The notes beneath the pieces were generated by a model that worked only from the letters and a program-made list of their open reading frames with translations, made no database searches and had not been told where the DNA came from. Source: Eublepharis macularius (lineage: Eukaryota > Chordata > Lepidosauria > Squamata > Eublepharidae). From it: 64,000 bases of DNA. The position numbers and the translations under genes are program-made. The stretch covers positions 60,155,766 to 60,219,765 of the forward strand of contig NC_072801.1 in NCBI RefSeq assembly GCF_028583425.1. Reading direction: 5' to 3'. Shown here one piece after another: positions 46,767 to 58,912 of the stretch. Numbering within the stretch: the first letter of the stretch is position 1; every line of letters starts with the position of its first letter.

Positions 46767-48812
46767 CTGCAGATGTCGCCAGGAAACGATTCACAACACT
46801 TGCAAGGAAAACACAGAAAGGGATGAACAATCACAGAGATCCCCAAAATCCGCCATCTCCCCCAAGTTAATCCACTCCACCAGAGAACCAAGGCTCCAAA
46901 TTTCCCCCATCTTCTCCTCAAGATTACATACACTACTACCAATAAGATCTGAAAGCCCTGCCCTCCAACTTTCTGCCGCTTTGAGAACCCACCACAAGTT
47001 CTGGCTTCCTCTGCTTATTACCTATGCCTACCAGAACCCTCCATCTGCCAATGTGTGTTCAGCTGAAGGCCTTACCAGAGGCTTTGGAGGGATTTTTCCC
47101 TGTCACAATCCCCTCAAATGTGCAAGGCAATTTCTAGCAGCCACACCTAGGCTCGATTTCCCCTCAGCAGGGTTTGTTCCTGTGTGCACCTAACAACTCT
47201 ATCTTTGATTACTGTTTCTACTGACTTGCCTGGGACAGATAATAGGTTAACTGACCTGCAATATCCTAGTTCCTCTCTGGACCCCAATAATGCTGGCCCT
47301 GAAGAATTTGCTCATACACACCCAGCGTTTCCTTTCAAATGCACTCCTATGCACGCAACAACAGCACGCCAAAGCAACACCAGGCTGTGGTTCTCTGGCA
47401 TTTATTTATTTAGATACACATACCCCTCCCCTTTTCTTCCCAATGGAAGCCCAAAAGCAGCTTCCAGCATCGTTCTCTTCCATTTCATCCGCACAACAAC
47501 CCTGTGAGGTAGTTTAGTCTGAGAGAGTGTAACTGTCCCAAGGGCATCCAGCAAGCTTCCAGGGCTGAGTGGAGTTTCGAACCTTCGTCTCCCAGATCCT
47601 AGCCTACCATTCTAACGTCTATGCCCCCCATGCTAATATCACCTGTGTATATCTGCTAAAAGCCTGGTTTTGACAAGACGCTGGGCATGTACAACATCCC
47701 ATGGATAAGAGCTGTGCTTAAGTCAGACCCTCTCCAGTTTAGGGTAAAATAGAGGCAGGAGAGGACAAGCTGCTCCGAGCTCCTTGAAGGAAGGGCAGGA
47801 TCCAAAGAGGACAACAAAAATCCAGAGGCGTCCTTGCTCAGAGTTTAGAGAAAAAGGAGCACCGGTTACAACTTGTGGCCTCATCTGCTGTTAATAGGGC
47901 TGCCAACTTCCAGGTGAGTACTACTAAAGGGGGGGGGGTGCCATGGAGTGCCAACCAGGATGATAAGAACACAAAACTCCTGCGCAAAGAATTAAGGTAT
48001 TTAAAGTGCACCATGCAAATAAGCAATTTCAGTGTATGAGGTAAACACTACTTACAACTCAATCCAGTACAAAATAGATAATGCAATAAATCTTACATAA
48101 AGTGCAAGAGCAAGATGCGTATCTTACAAAGTGCAACCATACAATGAAAAGTTCCTTCCACAATATTGCAATTCCAAAATATATAAGAGGTACACTTAAG
48201 AGAGTAGGGCGTGTCCTTCCACTACCCTGCTGGGGTGCGGCACAGTCCTCAGAGCCTCTGCAGGATGGTTTTTAATCCTCTGTTCTTCTCAGTAAGAATT
48301 GATGAGGCAACGCTGTAGAGGAGGGCCACCAACGTAGGTGTAGACAGGGTCCGAAAGCTGCTGAGAACCACTCAACAGGTGCTAGCAATTCTCCTGTATC
48401 GCAAGGCTTTATCAAAAGGGTTCACATTCAGCCAACTTGCCACGTCTGGCCTTCCAGTGTATTCCTTTCTCCACCATCAGCATCCACAATGGGTTCCCAG
48501 ATATAACATCGGTGCAGCTTCAGGGGCTGATTCTAAATGCCCTCCTTTCTCCCCCTCCCCCATGGCTTCCACACCGCCTTCACCACTGCATTAGCAGGGT
48601 TCCTGCTCCACCTCTCCAGGTTTCGCTCCACCACCCCAGAGGGATTCCCTTTCGCCTAGCCTCCGAGAAATGGCCTTCCCTTCTCCCACCCCACACCCCT
48701 GGTCCCATTTCCCTAATGAGGCGTTCCCCCTTTCTCCCGCCCCCCGGCACTCCTCACCTACCACCTTGCCCCACCCCACACCCTCCACGCTGTTCTTTCT
48801 ACCCCCACTCAC
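46767..48812 (-). other. HSPBP1: HSPBP1 leader intron
   Basis: Inferred intron between the untranslated first exon (donor at 48812) and the first coding exon. It contains a SINE (47398-47630), a MITE fragment (47893-47925) and an unclassified AT-rich segment at 48040-48200. Confidence 0.7.
47398..47630 (-). mobile_element. MIR-like tRNA SINE, minus
   Basis: Reverse complement reads head (gttagaatggtaggctagga and ggttcgaaactcc), core and the cctcacagggttgttgtgcg end, with an A/T-rich tail at 47400. In HSPBP1 leader intron. Confidence 0.7.
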
Positions 48813-49070
48813 CCCTACGGCGAGCAAACCCTTTCTAGGCAGGCTGCGGACGCGGCCATCTGCAACCACGTGGAAAGGAAAGGGAGGAGAATGTCCGGGA
48901 GGGAACGGCTGGGGACCCCTGGCGGCCAGCTTCGGGAAGCGCATCGCCGTGGGAATAGCTTCGGGTTCTAGAAGCGCGGCTCGAGAACGTTCGCACGGTT
49001 CCAGGAACCGGTGCGTGGGTCGCATTCTTTCCCTGCGCTTCAGCAATAAACGGCGGCCTTGTTTAGACAA
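48813..49070 (-). promoter_or_regulatory. HSPBP1: HSPBP1 CpG promoter and untranslated first exon
   Basis: CpG-rich block ending, on the minus strand, in a strong donor (GTGAGTGGG from 48812). The exon's 3' limit is therefore 48813; the start is not visible but should lie within the CpG-rich part, about 48.87-49.05 kb. The assignment to HSPBP1 rests on strand, distance (2 kb) and the acceptor just before its ATG. Confidence 0.7.
48815..48859 (-). promoter_or_regulatory. Upstream ORF in HSPBP1 5' UTR
   Basis: ATG at 48859-48857 opens a 14-codon frame (MAASAACLERVCSP) that stops two bases before the exon 1 donor. If transcription starts upstream, this short ORF precedes the main start and could lower its translation. 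It is an inference from sequence only. Confidence 0.5.
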
Positions 49071-49135
49071 TGAGGTGGCTGGAGGTATGGAGTAGTGAAA
49101 TAAATAGGGCGGTTCGTATTACAGCTGCAGAATTT

Positions 49136-49180
49136 ATCATCATCATCAGTAATGATGATAATGATAATAATAATATAATA
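49136..49180. repeat. (ATC)/(ATA) trinucleotide microsatellite
   Basis: Runs of atc then gataat/aataat units, imperfect. Confidence 0.9.
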
Positions 49181-49194
49181 GTTCACCTTTCTCT

Positions 49195-49690
49195 CTGAGA
49201 TCCAAGGATTTGAGTGCAGTGGCACCGCAGAGACTAACAAGATTTTCAGAGTATGAGCTTTCCAGAGTCAAAGCTCCCGTCTTCAGGTATCAGAGATGTA
49301 AGAACCAGTGCAGAACAGTTACCTCAGTGTTAAGGTAAATAAAAAGGAGCCCTCGAAATTATAATACGGCAACGTTTGATTCCAGAAGAGGGAAATTCTC
49401 AAAAAGGGCAGGATTCAAGTAAAGTTGAGAGTAAAGACAAGCAACTCTCTTCATGGTATTTGGAAACTCTTTTAATTGAAGCTCTAGTAGAACGTATGCT
49501 ACACATAGAGATGTCAGTGTGCTTAACTAAGAAAGTCTTAAAAAGCAAAAAGTACCTGAAGAAGGGAGCTTTGAGTCCCAAAAGCTCATACCCGGAAAAT
49601 CTTCTTGGTCTCTAAGGTGCCATTGCACTCAAATCTGCACACTGCACTAAGGTGCCACTGCGGTTCTATTGCGGACCAGTATGGCTACCT
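49195..49690. mobile_element. Pair of hammerhead-like tails in opposite orientation
   Basis: 49195-49292 is minus-oriented (ggatttgagtgcagtggcac ... gagtcaaagctcccgtcttc). 49550-49690 is plus-oriented (ctgaagaagggagctttgag ... aaggtgccattgcactcaaa ... ccagtatggctacctacctg). About 260 bases of unassigned sequence lie between, possibly more of the same element. Core stem GGGA/UCCC in the plus copy. Confidence 0.65.
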
Positions 49691-49696
49691 ACCTGA

Positions 49697-49916
49697 ACAA
49701 CCTCCAGCTCCAGGTAGTGGCTGGAGATCTCCCAGAATGACAACTGAGCCCCAGTCCACAGAGATCAGCTCTCCCTTGGAGGAAATAGCTGCTTTGGAGT
49801 GTTGACTCTATGGCATTAAACCCACTGAGGTCCCTCCACACCCCAAACCCTACCCCATCCAGGCACCCCCTGCCCAAATCTCCAGGAATTTCCCAACCTG
49901 GACCTGACAACCCTAT
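49697..49916 (+). mobile_element. MITE family A copy
   Basis: Same internal order as 28992-29208 (cacagagatcagctctccct, then gttgactctatggcattaaa, then ctccaggaatttcccaacct) and right end tgacaaccct. Confidence 0.75.
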
Positions 49917-51706
49917 CCTCAAACTCTCCCTTACGTGAATAATGCCCTGTAGGTGGAAAGCTAGCACAACACACCAAAGGCTAGCTTGAAACTTTCTACC
50001 TGAAGTTTTTTTTTTAATTTGCAAGTTTTTGATACATGCTCCTCACATGGAGTCCAATGTGGTATGTCCCATTCGACTATCTCTGTTTTCTACCACTTTT
50101 CCTGTTGCATGTATAGATTAGGGCTACAGAGGCCTCCGTGTTATTGGTGGTGGTTGTTTCGAAGAAGTAATTTGAAAAGTGCTCCTTGATGCCATCGGTG
50201 CCATTCCAGCTGGTTTGTAGTTTCCACAGTTCACTAGTGAGCCATCTGCAGATGAATGAAGGTCTACTCCACAGTCTGGAAACCTACAGCAATCCTATGT
50301 GGCAGGGAGAACGTGTTGTTTATGGGACTCAGGAATACTGTACGTGAATTGTGTGGTGTGGTGTGACTTCACTTTATTCTCAGCTGCTCAAAGCAGATTC
50401 CTCCCGTCTTCAAAATTATCTTAAAATGCATAGATGCACCATGTTTATGTGCTGCACAAATGCAGTTAGCTGAGCAACAGGGCTTCCCCCAGGCTGGTCT
50501 GTGGTTTCACTAAGGTCAAACTCCCATGCCACTTCACAGCACTTGTGACTTGTGAGCTCTTCTCTCACAGTCTGTGTGCACATGTGGAAAACAAAACAAA
50601 TTTTAAATTGCACACATGGGCATGTGCCGAAAACAGATTGACATGCATGCAACCAGGTCTCTGAATCAAACGTGGTTGCGCAAGAATACTGGTTTGCAAC
50701 TGCATTTCAACCATGCTGCACTTTCCAATGAATCTGTGATGTCTGTCAAAATCTAGGCATTCCCCATTCATTCAAACACCAGCCACTACAATTCCTACTT
50801 TTAACTCATCCTCTTTACCCAAGTCTCTTACCCACCCAAGTCTCTCTACACGAGACACCTGGGCGCATGTTTGTCAAATGCTGAGAGATGCACTGTTAGC
50901 CAGGAAGCGTAGTTTTAAATGACAGAGCCAGTGGAGATCACTGGCCCCACTGGCCCCCACTGACAGACCCCAGTGGAGGGGTCAGATTCTCTCACAGCCC
51001 GCGGTCGCCTCTGGCATGCCGGCCTGTCTCCTCTTCTGGAGCTTTTACCCTGCTGCCGTCGCTGCTTAAAACTTTGAATTAACCGAGCCTTGGCAGGGCA
51101 AAGGCTCCGGAGGGGGAGACAGCCTGGCATACCAGAGGCAGCAGAGGGCTATGAGAGAATCCGTCCCCTCCAGAGCAATCTCCGCTGGCTCTGTCATTTA
51201 AAACTATGGTTCCTCCTGGCTATGGTTCCTCCTGTGTCTCCCAACACGTGAAGAACACATGTCAAAAGTCTTGTATAGAGAGACTCAAAAATGCCAAGCG
51301 CATTCCCCAACTACTTTTCTTCTTCCACAGACTTTCTTCTTTCCTTGCACTTTCTCAAGTTCACTGACACCATTTTTAAATGTTTGTTCTCAGCATTTTT
51401 GCCTAGGGTTGGTAAACTGCACTCCCATTGTGTGTGTTTTTTTAAAAGATGTATGCACAACTTCCCTCACTGGTGTGCCTATTCGGTTGGGTTTTTTTTA
51501 AAATGACCAATAAGGTCATTAGAACAAAATAAAAAGACGAGTTCCTGCATGTTGCAGATAGGTCAAGAGTGAGTTCAGAAGGAATTGATTCAAAGGCACA
51601 GAAACTATGCCAAAAATTACTGTTGTTGTTTTTTAAAAAGCTAATTATGAACACAAATGTGTGTACATAAAACTTTCTATTGTCTGTGGCTTGGCTCACT
51701 TTCTTG

Positions 51707-51962
51707 ATCAAAAAGAGTCCAGTAGCACCTTTAAGACTAACCAATTTTATTGTAGCATAAGCTTTCGAGAATCAAGTTCTCTTCGTCAGATGCATGGTAC
51801 AGAAACTGGTCAAATATACCAGTTTCTGTACCATGCATCTGACGAAGAGAACTTGATTCTCGAAAGCTTATGCTACAATAAAATTGGTTAGTCTTAAAGG
51901 TGCTACTGGACTCTTTTTGATTTTGCTACCACAGACTAACACGGCTAACTCCTCTGCATCTA
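51707..51962. mobile_element. Tail repeat forming a perfect 104-bp palindrome
   Basis: 51707-51810 and 51818-51921 are exact reverse complements with a 7-base loop (caaatat). The right half runs on to the family terminus (cagactaacacggctaactc, 51932-51951). Each arm carries CTGACGA, a 5-bp stem (GAGAA/UUCUC) and GAAAGCTTATGC; in the plus arm these are 51839-51845, 51847-51851 with 51857-51861, and 51862 onward. Confidence 0.95.
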
Positions 51963-52014
51963 TCACTTTCTTGAGTTACCCTTTCTGCACACACTTGACT
52001 AACCTGACTAGTGT

Positions 52015-52098
52015 GCAGTGCTATCCTATGTAGAGTTACTCCAGTCTAAGTCCAATGGGTTTAGGCTGAAGTAACTGCATAAGATTGCTCTGGTGGAG
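52015..52098. mobile_element. Harbinger-type MITE family B copy, diverged
   Basis: Contains cagtgctatcctatgtagag, ctccagtctaagtccaatgg and gcataagattgct, the same layout as 39531-39607. Confidence 0.6.
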
Positions 52099-52345
52099 TA
52101 GTTTGAATGCTGGATTAAGCAGGGTGAGTGGGACACAAGTTCAAACCTTAACCATTTGGGGACCCTATTTGAATGGAAACGTAGCAAATGAATGAATAAA
52201 TAAATTTAATGAGGCTCAGTGGGTGACCTAGGGTTAGTCACTTTCTCTTAGCCTAGCCTACTTTGCAGGATTGTTGCGGGGGGGGGGGGGAAGAATCGCA
52301 CAAACCACTCCAGACTTGAGAAGAAGTGAGACAGACTAAGGCACA
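52098..52345 (+). mobile_element. MIR-like SINE
   Basis: Head-like gtttgaatgctggattaagc, B-box-like agttcaaacctt, core cagtgggtgacctagggtta and gcctactttgcaggattgtt, then a G-run. A short aatgaataaataaattta insertion sits in the middle. Confidence 0.65.
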
Positions 52346-52484
52346 GACGGTCAGGCTAGCTTGGGCCATGGTGGCTTGGAGGCAGTGGGTTGTGCAGCTT
52401 GAGGGCTCTTCTGGCTCCGTTCTCAACCTGGGAGCCAGGACTAGCTTCTTCTAACTCCCTTTACAGTGACTAGATAGCTTCCTG

Positions 52485-52680
52485 ACAAGAGTTGCGGTCT
52501 CCAGACTGGGAAATTCCTGGAGATTTTGGGGTGGAGCCTAGGGAGGGTGGGGTTAGGGGAGGGACCTTGGGGAGGGGGGCATAACGCCCTAGAGTCCACC
52601 CATTAACGGAACTCCTGGAGATCAGTTGTTAATTCCGGGAGGTCTCCAGTCGCCTCCTGGACGCTGGCAACTCGACAAGG
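52485..52680 (-). mobile_element. MITE family A copy, minus
   Basis: Reads in reverse relative to the 28992 copy: gggaaattcctggagatttt, then ggagggacctt, then gagtccaccc and ctcctggagatcagttgtta. Confidence 0.75.
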
Positions 52681-52689
52681 GTGTATAGA

Positions 52690-53060
52690 GACGTTGACTT
52701 TTCGCCCTTCCACACATTGCCCTCGATTTCGGTTTGGGTTTAATTGGAGGCAACTGAACGGGCTAGCAAGAAGCGGCGGAGATGGAGGAGACCCAGGGGG
52801 AGCGCTGGCTGCCTTGCGGCCTTGGGAAGTTCAGGGCGGCCTTTCTTCCTCCCAGTCCCGCCGGCTGCCCCTTCCTCCCGCCGCCTGCTTTGAGCCCGGC
52901 TGCAAAGGACCGGCGGCAGGTGAAACCCACCCTGGAGCTGGAGAGGGACAGCCGCGCCACGCAGAGGAGTTGGTTGTAGGTGGAGGAATCGCTCCCTTGC
53001 GCACGGACTCCTGTTGCATCCGAGTCATGTAGTCCAGCCTTCGTTCCGTTTCTAAGAAGC
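52690..53060. promoter_or_regulatory. CpG-rich patch, possible unannotated promoter or first exon
   Basis: High-CpG block between HSPBP1 and BRSK1. It contains an ATG-initiated 65-codon frame on plus (52782-52979) with a donor-like GGCAG/GTGAAA at about 52917, and a frame on minus (52831-53064) starting MSFLETERRLDYMTRMQQES. Neither matches a protein I know. It could be a promoter, an enhancer with CpG content, or a lineage-specific exon. Confidence 0.35.
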
Positions 53061-53223
53061 TCACAGATAGGGAAGAAGGCTATAGCCTTCCTCCCAGTAC
53101 TGCCCTCCCGACAACTGGTATTCACAGGTAGACTGCCTCTGAACCTGGAGGTTCCATCGAGCCATCATAGTGAATAGCCATGTAGACCTATCTGCCAGGA
53201 ATTTGTCTAATCGTTTTGTGGCT

Positions 53224-53862
53224 GGGGTTGCCAACCTCCAGATGGTAGCGGAAGATCTGGAATTACAACAGCCTGTCTGAGGAGGTTAGGCGAGCCCCCG
53301 CTCTCCGAGCTTTCAGCAAATGATGCAAACCCGACTTATTCAAAAAGGTTTTTGTATTGTAGGGAGGGGTCTCAGAGGCTCCGCTAATGAGTAAGGGACC
53401 ATAGACTTCACCACTATGTAGCCTTATGTACTATATGTTGCTTTAATTATGTGCTCCTGTGTCTGCCCTAGAATTGCTTGAGTTCTGTTACAGCATTTCT
53501 TCAACTCTTTATTGGATTCTTGCTAATGTTAAGACTTTGCATTTATGCATTTATTAACCCTAAGGCATTGTTTATGAAATTGTCCTTGATACTGACTGTA
53601 CTACTCTCACACTGTGTAATCTGCCTTGAGTCTCAGTGAGAAAGGCGGACCATAAATGACATAAATAAAAAATAAATAAATTAACTAACTGATCTCCAGG
53701 CCACAGAGATCAGTTCCCCTGGAGAAAATGGCTGCTTTGGAGGGTGGACTCTATGGAATTACACCATGCTGAGGTCCTTTTCCCTCCCCAAACTCCCTTC
53801 AGGTTTCACCCCCCCCCCCAAATCTCCAGGAATTTCCCAGCTTGGAGCTGGCAACCCTATCA
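53224..53862 (+). mobile_element. MITE family A copy split by a LINE
   Basis: 53224-53269 (ggggttgccaacctccagat ... ggaattacaac) and 53687-53862 (aactgatctccaggccacag ... gctggcaaccct) are two contiguous parts of the same MITE, separated by LINE sequence. Confidence 0.8.
53270..53686 (+). mobile_element. CR1/L2-like LINE 3' end, nested in a MITE
   Basis: Starts in the last LINE frame (a decayed LSEEVRRAPALRAF-type stretch), followed by a 3' UTR with gtgtaatctgccttgagtct and terminal aaatgacataaataaa. Same subfamily as the minus copy at 20829-21475. Confidence 0.75.
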
Positions 53863-53885
53863 GTGGCACAAATTACACAAGTTGG

Positions 53886-54078
53886 GTAGGGGCTGCGGCT
53901 CACTGGAAGAACCTCTACTTGGCATGCATAAGGTCTTAGGTTCAATTCCTAGCATCTCCAGGTGAATCCAGGCAGTAGGTGAAGAGAAAGACCTTTACCT
54001 GAGACCCTTGAGCACTGCTGCCAGTCTAAGTGGACCAAGGGCCTGATTCAGTAAAAGATAGCTTCATATGTATGTGTA
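53886..54078 (+). mobile_element. tRNA SINE ('gctgtggctcagtgg' type), full length
   Basis: Head ggggctgcggctcactggaa, then acttggcatgcataaggtct and B-box aggttcaattcct, body gacctttacctgagaccctt, and end ctgattcagtaaaagatagc. Best copy of this SINE in the window. Confidence 0.85.
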
Positions 54079-54399
54079 AGTACTTTTGTTTTGTCTGTCC
54101 TGAATCTACCTCAGTTTCATTAGTTACAGCTTATATTACAGGAGAGAGAGAAAGCTTTCCTTCCGTCCACTTCCTCTACAACGTGTGTTCTTCAAAAAGA
54201 CTCTGTCATGTCTTTAAAAGGAAAAGACACCCTCTGCACGTGAAAAACTAGCCTGTAAGGGGAGAATATTTAAGCTGCAAAACCTTTTTTTCCTAACATG
54301 CTCCTTAGTTATAATATACTCCCTCTTTACATAGAAAAAATAGCAGCGAAAAGGGAAAGGTTAGGTAGCAAAGCTTCTCTCTAGCACAGTAGCTTTCTA

Positions 54400-54588
54400 A
54401 TATGTTGGAAACTTATTTATTGTTGTTAAAATTGTTTTAGATTTTTTAAAATAATGTTTTAAATGTTTTTTGTGGATAATTATATGAAATCGTGTTTTAT
54501 TGTGTTTTAAATGATGTGATCTACCCTGAGCCCGCTTGGCGGGGAGGGTGGAATAGAAGTCTAATAAAATAAATAAATAAATTTGCAG
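54400..54588 (+). mobile_element. LINE 3' tail
   Basis: T-rich 3' UTR, then atctaccctgagcccgcttg, gcggggagggtggaatagaa and terminal aataaataaataaa. Confidence 0.65.
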
Positions 54589-55149
54589 ACACAAAACATG
54601 CACCATACAGAGTATACACCTTGATGAGGTAGGAAATATTTCTTCCCCTCTTCAGAGGACTACTGCAGTCAAGTCACAATTACTCTGATCAGGGGTTGCT
54701 CTTCTCCCAAAACTCATTTGATTTCACTACTCAGTGCGGCTGTCGTCCCACAACAACATCTGTGGTTGGAGAAATGCTGTCTGTCTGATTTAACTACAAC
54801 TTCGCAACTTCTGGTTTAGTTACAACCACAGTGCAGAGGAAAAACTCTCGGGAAAGCTCTAGAACAGAATTTTTCATATGCTTCTTCAAGCATCTTCCTG
54901 GGGTTCCATGAATTTTTACAACCTCCCATCTCAGACACTTTCCCTTTATTACAATGACTCATCAGTACACTGGTTTTTAGCCTTGGAATTTTGTAATTGT
55001 TCCATAAATTACTTATTACTAGTTCTTACATTTTTATTGCGGGGGGTGGGGGGGAAATGGAGTTGGAGGTCTGCAAGGATTCACAGCCTGGAACACAGGT
55101 TCCTAAAAAGGCTGAGAAATCACTGCTTTAGAGAATGGTACATAAGACT

Positions 55150-55965
55150 GTTGCTCTCTAGACGGTGATGGATCTCCCTGAAGGATCGAGTTTGTAGCTT
55201 GGGGATTCTCCTGGATCCAAGATTGCTGCCAGAATTTAGAAGCTCTGATTGTGCATGTGACCAGGATCGCCTTTTATCCACTTCCCCTGCTTTGTCAGCA
55301 GCATCTTCTACAAGAATATAAAGATACTGTCAATGCAACCCATGCCTTACTGGCGTATCTTAGACTACTGCAGTGTGCTCTATCTGGATCTGTCTTTGAA
55401 GACTGTACAGAAAGACCAACAAGATCAAATATCGTTGCCTGTCTTTGTCAGGAGTGAGTTATCAGCAGTGAGCACATTTTGAAGCACGCTGGTGCTCCAA
55501 AAACTGCTTTGAGTGCTTATAAGTTTCCAGGGACCATATGAGGTACTGTTTGATCTTCTAAGCCCTACAAATTCTGCAGCTGAGTGCCTCAGGAAACATA
55601 TTTTCCTATGTGAGCCCTCTCACTCTTTTTGAGATCTGCCAATGCCATCTCAAGGGAATGCAAAACTAGCATCTACCAGGACCAGGGCCTTTTCAGTATT
55701 TGCCCCAGCACTGTAGAATATGCTTCCTCTAAGAGCCCATCTTTGTCTTTTTATTCAATTAGACAGATGTGAATTTAATCTTTTCAAGCTGGACAGCATT
55801 ATGCTGTCAATGATCTTTGAAATGGTTTATGATGTTTTAGATGTTTGAATTCATTTTGGGGGGTTATTGTTTCAATGGTTTTGACATTTTTAATTATACG
55901 AACCACATTAAGAGCCATTTTTGGCCAAAAAGCAGTACAAAAATGTTACAAATTAAAAAAGAAAG
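55150..55965 (+). mobile_element. CR1/L2-like LINE, C-terminal RT and 3' UTR
   Basis: The translated sequence shows a decayed end of the reverse transcriptase frame: a 'LGILLD..LL...FRSS' type stretch at 55200, HALLAYLRLLQCALSGSVFE around 55350, then the 'P..L' block near 55690 and a T-rich 3' UTR ending near aagagccatttttggccaaa. Confidence 0.65.
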
Positions 55966-56104
55966 TTCTGACATTCCTAAAATCATATATGGTAAAATAC
56001 CATTAAAACAAACAAACAAGGTCTTCCCAAACAGGATGGTGGGAGCAACTGGAGTGAACAGTTATCCCCCCCTCAAATAAAATGTGAAAAAGGCATTCAA
56101 TATG

Positions 56105-56270
56105 AACTTTTACTTGTGATTTTTTTCTTTGATTCTGTTTTTGCCATACAGAATATCTAAAGCAGCTTGCAATAAAAACTATAAAATCCTCAAACAAACA
56201 ATACAGCAAAAACAACATTAGGAAACTGGCAAAAAGCAAAGTAAACAACAAACCAACAATAAGGAGCCAC
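56105..56270 (-). mobile_element. LINE 3' tail fragment, minus
   Basis: The minus strand reads tttattgcaagctgctttag, then atattctgtatggc, a LINE 3' end of the same general type. Weak. Confidence 0.4.
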
Positions 56271-57099
56271 AATGAAATATATAACAAAGTACAAATCAAT
56301 TTAGTCATGTATACTATGTACAATAATAAAGTATGTTCATACAAAAATGACAGTATAATCAAACATTCTTAACAATGTGACTAATTGCTTCACAATAGAC
56401 CATAAACCCTCAATGAGTTCCACCAGTGAACAACACTTGTAAATGATTTTTCATGCAGTACATTCCAGGTGCATTCCCCTAGTTCACTGGAGTATTTAGC
56501 CACAGATGGCAAAGCATTGAGAGTCCCTAAGAAAAACTCCGAGTTGGGGTGGGTCGCGGCGGTGCAGCCATCAACCCAGTGTGACTGGATTTCCCGTAAG
56601 GTACTTCACATCCACAGTGTTTGCATTCCCAAACACACTGCAGTTGTAAGATGCAAACATCAGACAGGTACATGCGGGTACTCAATGACAGAAATGGAGA
56701 TGTAGATCTCAAAACAGTTGTGCAAATCTGTTTTGCAGGTATGTGTTCAAACTCACACCCAGCATGCATTCACAGTCCCAGAAAGAGCTTTGTGAGTCCT
56801 GCCATTCTTTCTCTCTCTTGCTTGAACCTTTTACACACCATGATACAACCCCTCTTGATCTCACATCCCTGTGCCCACCCAGTCACACAGGCATGTACAT
56901 GCAGCAGCATCCATATGCTCATACCTCTTCCAAAAGCACTGCCAACAATCATATCAATCCCTTTCCTACAGAACCACAAAGTTGCATTCTCGCTCTCTCT
57001 GTTTCATATGCGCGCACACATCTACCTCTTGCAGGCATAAAATATCCCCTGCACAACCAGGCACACACAATCACACCAATGAAACACAACTTCCCATAA

Positions 57100-57967
<868 letters not shown>

Positions 57968-58892
57968 TGATGGAGGTTAACTTGGCCTGGGTTGATGAAT
58001 AAAAGGTATGCATGTTTGGAAGTCTTCGTGTCCCATTGCCACATAAAGGCGGGAGAAGGAGTTCAGAAAAGGGGGATAGGTGGTCTGCCCTTCTGGAAAA
58101 GAAACTGGCAGGGAGGAAGCTGGATTCCTTCTTCCTGGAGTTTCTTTGGCAGGCTACCTGAGAGTCCAAAGTAGAGCAAATAGCAGATGTAAGGAGGCTG
58201 TCAGAAGAAGATACACGACTGTGGTTGTTGGGGCAGTAGGATACCTTGGAAGAGGAGAGTAAATTGAGGAGGGGGGGTGTCAAAAGGACATGTTCAATGG
58301 GTGTGTGGTATAGTTTGAAGAGGGCCTTGCATGTTGGATCTGCTGGAGTTTGCCTGGAGTGCTTGTTCGGGAAAGAGTTTATTTTACCTGGTGGCTGACA
58401 GAAATGCAGGTTTTTTAAAAGGGTGTGTTTTGAAAGAGATACCTAGCTGCAGATGTTGTTTTGGGATTGTTGTTTGGTTCCAAGGATCCACTGTGTGTGG
58501 TAGCAGAGAGGTGTGTGTACACACATACTTACACACTTATTCCTAGCTGGAACTTAGGAGGGTGGAGATCACAGCAATGGGTCACCCATCCTTCTCAAAC
58601 AGGTCAGGTTTTCTGCCTCCGCTGTGCCGCCTGTATCCCTGCACACTGGACCAGAAGCAAAGAGCATTGGAGATGAAGCAGTAGCTTAAAAAAAATTGCT
58701 GCAGTGACCAAGGTTGGTTGGGGAGGAAGAGAAAAAGAGGAATAACTTGATCCACGTTCGTTCCACCCAGATTCCCCAACCCATATAACCTCGGAGGGAA
58801 GGAAAAAAATCCTCTCTGTTTCATCTGTCTGTCTCTACCTTGTCAAGAATCTGTATTTATGAGGGGCGGCCCAGAGAGGGATGCTGGTGGCT

Positions 58893-58912
58893 GTGTGTGT
58901 GTGTGTGTGTGT
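58893..58912. repeat. (GT)n microsatellite
   Basis: About ten gt units. Confidence 0.9.

Larger units (their letters stand above)
49080..52690. other. Intergenic repeats between HSPBP1 promoter and the 52.7-kb CpG patch
   Basis: Recognised repeats are listed. 49920-51700 has no gene or repeat that I can assign; its short frames look random. Confidence 0.5.

Noticed and set aside
48591-49095. Long overlapping frames on both strands at the HSPBP1 promoter
   Set aside because: Explained by GC-rich promoter sequence; no conserved residues and the splice donor interrupts them.
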